Source: Acidimicrobiaceae bacterium (GTDB lineage: Bacteria; Actinomycetota; Acidimicrobiia; Acidimicrobiales; Acidimicrobiaceae). Taken from it: 9,706 bases of DNA. The notes under the pieces are model-generated. The model was given only the letters and a program-made list of their open reading frames with translations, did no database searches and had not been told where the DNA came from. Shown piece after piece: positions 8,901-9,706 of the stretch (the stretch's first letter is position 1; every line of letters starts with the position of its first letter). Where the stretch lies: assembly GCA_013044415.1 (NCBI GenBank), contig JABEUO010000203.1, positions 1 through 9,706 of the forward strand, written 5' to 3'. The position numbers and the translations under genes are program-made.

Positions 8901-9230
8901 TCCCTTGAAATTGAATGTGCTGTTTAAAAATGGCTCATTACCTATCAAAATTCTGATCGGGCCATCGGCGCGTCTCTTGGACCATTGTGAAGCAAATTGA
9001 ACAAGGCGATCGAGAGACGCAAAGCCCGCAATGAGCAGGGGAGACTCAGCAGATACCAGCTCCTGCCAGATCTGCGAATGAACCGTCCGCTTACCCATGT
9101 TCAGTGGAAAGCGATCATTTGGAGGCCAATGCCTCTGTACGAGTTTCTCGTATGATAGTTCTATCGGATCCAGACTGGAAAACCCGAGCTGGTCGCTGCC
9201 CGATGCGCGTCTGACTGGTCTCTTGGCCAT
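5904..9230 (-). CDS. HKD (phospholipase-D-like) nuclease-SNF2 helicase fusion
   Basis: This 1108-residue protein probably binds and cuts or remodels DNA using ATP. Residues about 45-215 form a PLD-like domain with one HKD motif (His161, Lys163, Asp168) followed by GSSN (174-177); a single motif implies dimerisation for catalysis. A helicase core follows: LWPSQ (272-276), Walker A ATGSGKT (298-304), DEAH (387-390), TATP (415-418), motif IV near 683-700, motif V near 741-750 (SDALNEGLNL) and motif VI QRVGRVDR (770-777) with Arg774 and Arg777. All key residues are present, and the motif style is closest to SNF2/RapA-type superfamily 2 enzymes. Residues about 790-1108 are an unrecognised extension starting with an acidic linker (about 828-855). 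The ATG at 9230 has no clear ribosome binding site; an alternative, Met45, would trim residues that look like part of the domain. PLD and SNF2 proteins occur in restriction and phage defence (DrmC and DrmD of DISARM are separate proteins), but no partner gene is in view, so a defence role is inference. Confidence 0.9.
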   Translation of the reverse strand: MAKRPVRRASGSDQLGFSSLDPIELSYEKLVQRHWPPNDRFPLNMGKRTVHSQIWQELVSAESPLLIAGFASLDRLVQFASQWSKRRADGPIRILIGNEPFLNSTFNFKGPKASLSQQMIRYWVEERRISMLGSYLILLMIDLIREDRIQVRTSATYRMLHAKIYLADDAATIGSSNFTKSGLEGQIEANARFDRWNEPTRYAELSEVAENLWAESVDFSGEVVRLLESLLKVINWEEALAIACADLLEGSWAKYLLANFNSTDNLSGAAALWPSQIAGIAEALWVIDHTGSVLVADATGSGKTRMGAYLTKIVRDQLWSSGRANSTRGSQIVLVAPPKITKVWAAEALKCGLQLEVVSHGKLSRSSEASPGLETLRVRSAQILAVDEAHNFLNQGTKRTDEIRDSPAEHVLLFTATPISRGATDILSLVGLLGADNFEDETLQILERLAASSVERMDVQTRAVLRNEIQRFTVRRTKAQFNALVDREPEKYPTRVGGRTCRYPVHNLMSYVSKETESDIAIAHEVVQLASGLLGIAFLEERVISPPDWSKQTQASWLERRLSASKGLAAYDILSTLRSSRAALVEHVLGTRSAEAMFGIAHKKIQANAGMTEKLSRAIITGPPQVTCQSAIPEWLASRDQWDMACRVEIAIYNQIANLANRISDSRELGKVRVLIDLKERHDRIIAFDKRPITLHYLAGKLAENNEEYLLATGQGGEKAKEKMEVSFAMESRVKAIALCSDALNEGLNLQGASAVVHLDIPTTLRVAEQRVGRVDRIDSPYDEIDVYWPSDGEAFLTKDDRRIAIRAIENDHLLGSNIPVPFAKEQDLQLSASDLDLSEVFESEEIDLADAFDPVRRLVGGEDPLVGSATYGQISKSSSGARTIISVVESDSDWAFLSIEGAKSAIPRWMFIELSDGGFVYHTLGEVSEMIRQKLSGLDPAKAGEKLDERASEVLDSAIRHAQRQEFKLLPRRLQKAYLQMLRIIDHWSEQAASSYSFESADAWKRIALALRGPVGIVDGTETPDFAELARLWIRLVQPRIDGFVSRKRKKYVVLSDIEESLRTEPLSLDEIELALEGIELCAPLASRVKVAIVGVRSVDYYDPKHR
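6710..6733 (-). repeat. Second hairpin (8-bp perfect stem) adjacent to the first
   Basis: CTTCAGAT (6710-6717) and ATCTGAAG (6726-6733) are exact reverse complements with an eight-base loop. It lies 15 bases from the 11-bp hairpin, and a smaller palindrome GAGAT-CT-ATCTC sits at 6684-6695. All three fall in the stretch encoding the acidic linker between the helicase core and the C-terminal extension. Confidence 0.6.
6749..6773 (-). repeat. Perfect 11-bp hairpin inside the helicase gene
   Basis: CCTGTTCCTTT (6749-6759) and AAAGGAACAGG (6763-6773) are exact reverse complements across a GCA loop. In the mRNA this is a strong stem-loop in the codons for residues about 820-828, just after the helicase core. 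No T-run follows in the direction of transcription, so it is not a standard terminator. It may pause translation or transcription, or be a remnant of a palindromic repeat element. Confidence 0.75.
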
Positions 9231-9254
9231 CTAAATCTGCTTGCACCCGCTCAT
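9231..9254 (-). CDS. Possible 7-codon upstream ORF abutting the helicase start
   Basis: On the minus strand ATG at 9254-9252 opens MSGCKQI followed by TAG at 9233-9231, immediately before the helicase ATG and in the same frame. If transcription starts about seven bases after the candidate -10 at 9264-9259, this ATG would be at or near the mRNA 5' end, as on a leaderless message. It could feed terminating ribosomes to the helicase start. Equally it may be chance; there is no conservation evidence. Confidence 0.15.
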   Translation of the reverse strand: MSGCKQI

Positions 9255-9258
9255 TCTT

Positions 9259-9264
9259 GTTATA
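9259..9264 (-). promoter_or_regulatory. Candidate -10 element for the helicase gene
   Basis: The minus strand reads TATAAC within TATATAAC, about 30 bases upstream of the helicase ATG. The -35 position about 17 bases further upstream (ATGGAA, 9287-9282) is poor. The resulting leader would be very short, fitting the absence of an SD. Confidence 0.3.
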
Positions 9265-9291
9265 TAGGTGGGACTGAAACCTTCCATGGTC

Positions 9292-9322
9292 GAGGTTAGG
9301 AGGACGGCAAGCAAGTAACCTC
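9292..9322. repeat. Inverted repeat GAGGTTA-N17-TAACCTC
   Basis: GAGGTTA (9292-9298) is exactly complementary to TAACCTC (9316-9322) with 17 bases between. It lies just upstream of the candidate helicase promoter, and equivalent positions of the arms are 24 bases apart, which would place them on roughly the same face of the helix. It could be an operator for a dimeric regulator or a hairpin in a rightward transcript. Confidence 0.35.
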
Positions 9323-9395
9323 CGCGCCCTCAACTAATGACGACAATTTGGCCACCTGCGAAAGTTCATAACCATCGGAGTAGGGGAGGAGTACA

Positions 9396-9443
9396 TTGAC
9401 GCAACGTCACCGCCACGCCAGAGCGTACCTTCGCATGCGGTGA
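9396..9443 (+). CDS. Possible 15-residue Arg/His-rich leader peptide
   Basis: GGGGAGGAG (9383-9391) is the strongest SD in the window apart from those of recognised genes. It is followed six bases after its GGAGG core by TTG and a 15-codon frame, MTQRHRHARAYLRMR, ending in TGA at 9441-9443. Seven of the 15 residues are Arg or His. The position, upstream of a rightward gene by some 235 bases, and the skewed composition recall attenuation leader peptides. I cannot identify a terminator/antiterminator pair. The TTG overlaps the TGA of an upstream 20-codon frame (9337-9399) as TTGA. Speculative. Confidence 0.25.
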   Translation: MTQRHRHARAYLRMR

Positions 9444-9643
9444 CCCACAAAGATACCAGACTAATCGAAGCTCCCCATTCGACCCAATTTAACGAGAAAG
9501 TCACTCCGTTAGACTAAATGGCAAACACAGATCACCTAGTACTTCCTAAGGGTGGTGTCGCAAACAGAAGCCAATCGCCCACAGCGGCCGATCAACCAGC
9601 ATGAAGGTGAAATAGCCGAATCCTTTCTTTCGCACTCCGCAAA

Positions 9644-9669
9644 CCCTCCTGCTCGGTCAGTCTTGAGGG
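9644..9669 (+). promoter_or_regulatory. Possible stem hiding the SD of the partial gene
   Basis: CCCTC (9644-9648) is complementary to GAGGG (9665-9669), the core of the SD before ATG 9678. An alternative pairing, CAGTC (9658-9662) with GACTG (9680-9684), would leave the SD in a loop. Short stems like these arise by chance, so this is a weak regulatory hint. Confidence 0.18.
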
Positions 9670-9677
9670 GTAAACAA

Positions 9678-9706
9678 ATGACTGGTGAGGTAAGGAAACT
9701 GAATTA
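9678..9706 (+). CDS. 5' end of a rightward gene, cut by the window edge
   Basis: ATG at 9678 is preceded by GAGGGG (9665-9670) with a seven-base gap, a good ribosome binding site, and the frame (MTGEVRKLN) stays open to the end of the window. The same frame is open back to a TAG at 9537-9539, so an earlier start at GTG 9552 or 9555, or TTG 9663, is possible. These have poorer or no SD spacing. Too little is visible to name a product. The gene is divergent from the helicase and may share a control region with it. Confidence 0.45.

Larger units (their letters stand above)
9231..9677. other. Divergent intergenic region between helicase and partial gene
   Basis: About 447 bases separate the helicase start from the likely start of the rightward gene. 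No frame of ordinary gene size is present. What can be seen is a -10-like TATAAC for the helicase, a 7-bp inverted repeat at 9292-9322, a very strong SD with a 15-codon frame at 9396-9443, and a possible SD-pairing stem at 9644-9669. A CATAAC at 9367-9372 could be the -10 of the rightward transcript, without a convincing -35. I see no tRNA or rRNA. Confidence 0.55.

Noticed and set aside
5904..9230. Assignment to DISARM, BREX or another named defence system
   Set aside because: No methyltransferase, DrmA/DrmB-like or other hallmark partner is visible, and the PLD and SNF2 parts are fused rather than separate. Only the domain architecture is supported.
289..9592. Ten-base repeat AGCGGCCGAT at 289-298 and 9583-9592 as possible attachment sites
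   Set aside because: The match is short, there is no integrase or tRNA, and the genes between do not look like an integrated element.

Overview
The window looks like a stretch of chromosome from a moderate-GC bacterium. Three things point weakly to an actinobacterium or another monoderm lineage: strong Shine-Dalgarno (SD) sequences paired with TTG starts, short leaders, and exported proteins that are either membrane-anchored or lipoproteins. The sequence alone does not settle the taxonomy. I see no rRNA, tRNA, CRISPR array, insertion sequence, integrase or phage structural gene.

Left half, plus strand. After about 300 bases without a gene, which hold a candidate promoter/operator with several inverted repeats, comes a penicillin-acylase-family Ntn hydrolase (309-2930). 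It has an N-terminal membrane or signal segment and all the expected active-site positions. A small protein with four predicted membrane segments follows through an ATGA stop/start overlap, so the two are almost certainly co-translated. After a 227-base gap comes a lipoprotein made of Asp-box (BNR/YCF48-like) beta-propeller repeats (3631-5511). Next is a 65-residue zinc-ribbon protein with a TTG start and a strong ribosome binding site (5626-5823). The first three products are exported or membrane-bound; the fourth is probably cytoplasmic.

Right half, minus strand. One large gene (9230 down to 5904) encodes an 1108-residue fusion. It has an N-terminal phospholipase-D-like (HKD) nuclease domain, a complete SNF2/superfamily-2 helicase core, and a roughly 320-residue C-terminal extension that I do not recognise. 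This architecture suggests nucleic-acid processing or restriction, possibly anti-phage defence, but no methyltransferase or DISARM/BREX-type partner is visible. Its own coding sequence contains two closely spaced perfect hairpins (11-bp and 8-bp stems) at the junction between the helicase core and the C-terminal extension. A seven-codon open frame lies upstream in the same frame and ends directly against its start codon.

Right end. The 447 bases upstream of the helicase separate it from the beginning of a divergent plus-strand gene that runs off the window (ATG at 9678). This intergenic region holds a long inverted repeat, a candidate -10 for the helicase, and an Arg/His-rich 15-residue micro-ORF behind a very strong SD. 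The SD of the partial gene may also be paired with an upstream CCCTC. The most promising material for something new is the stand-alone HKD-SNF2 helicase together with this structured divergent control region.
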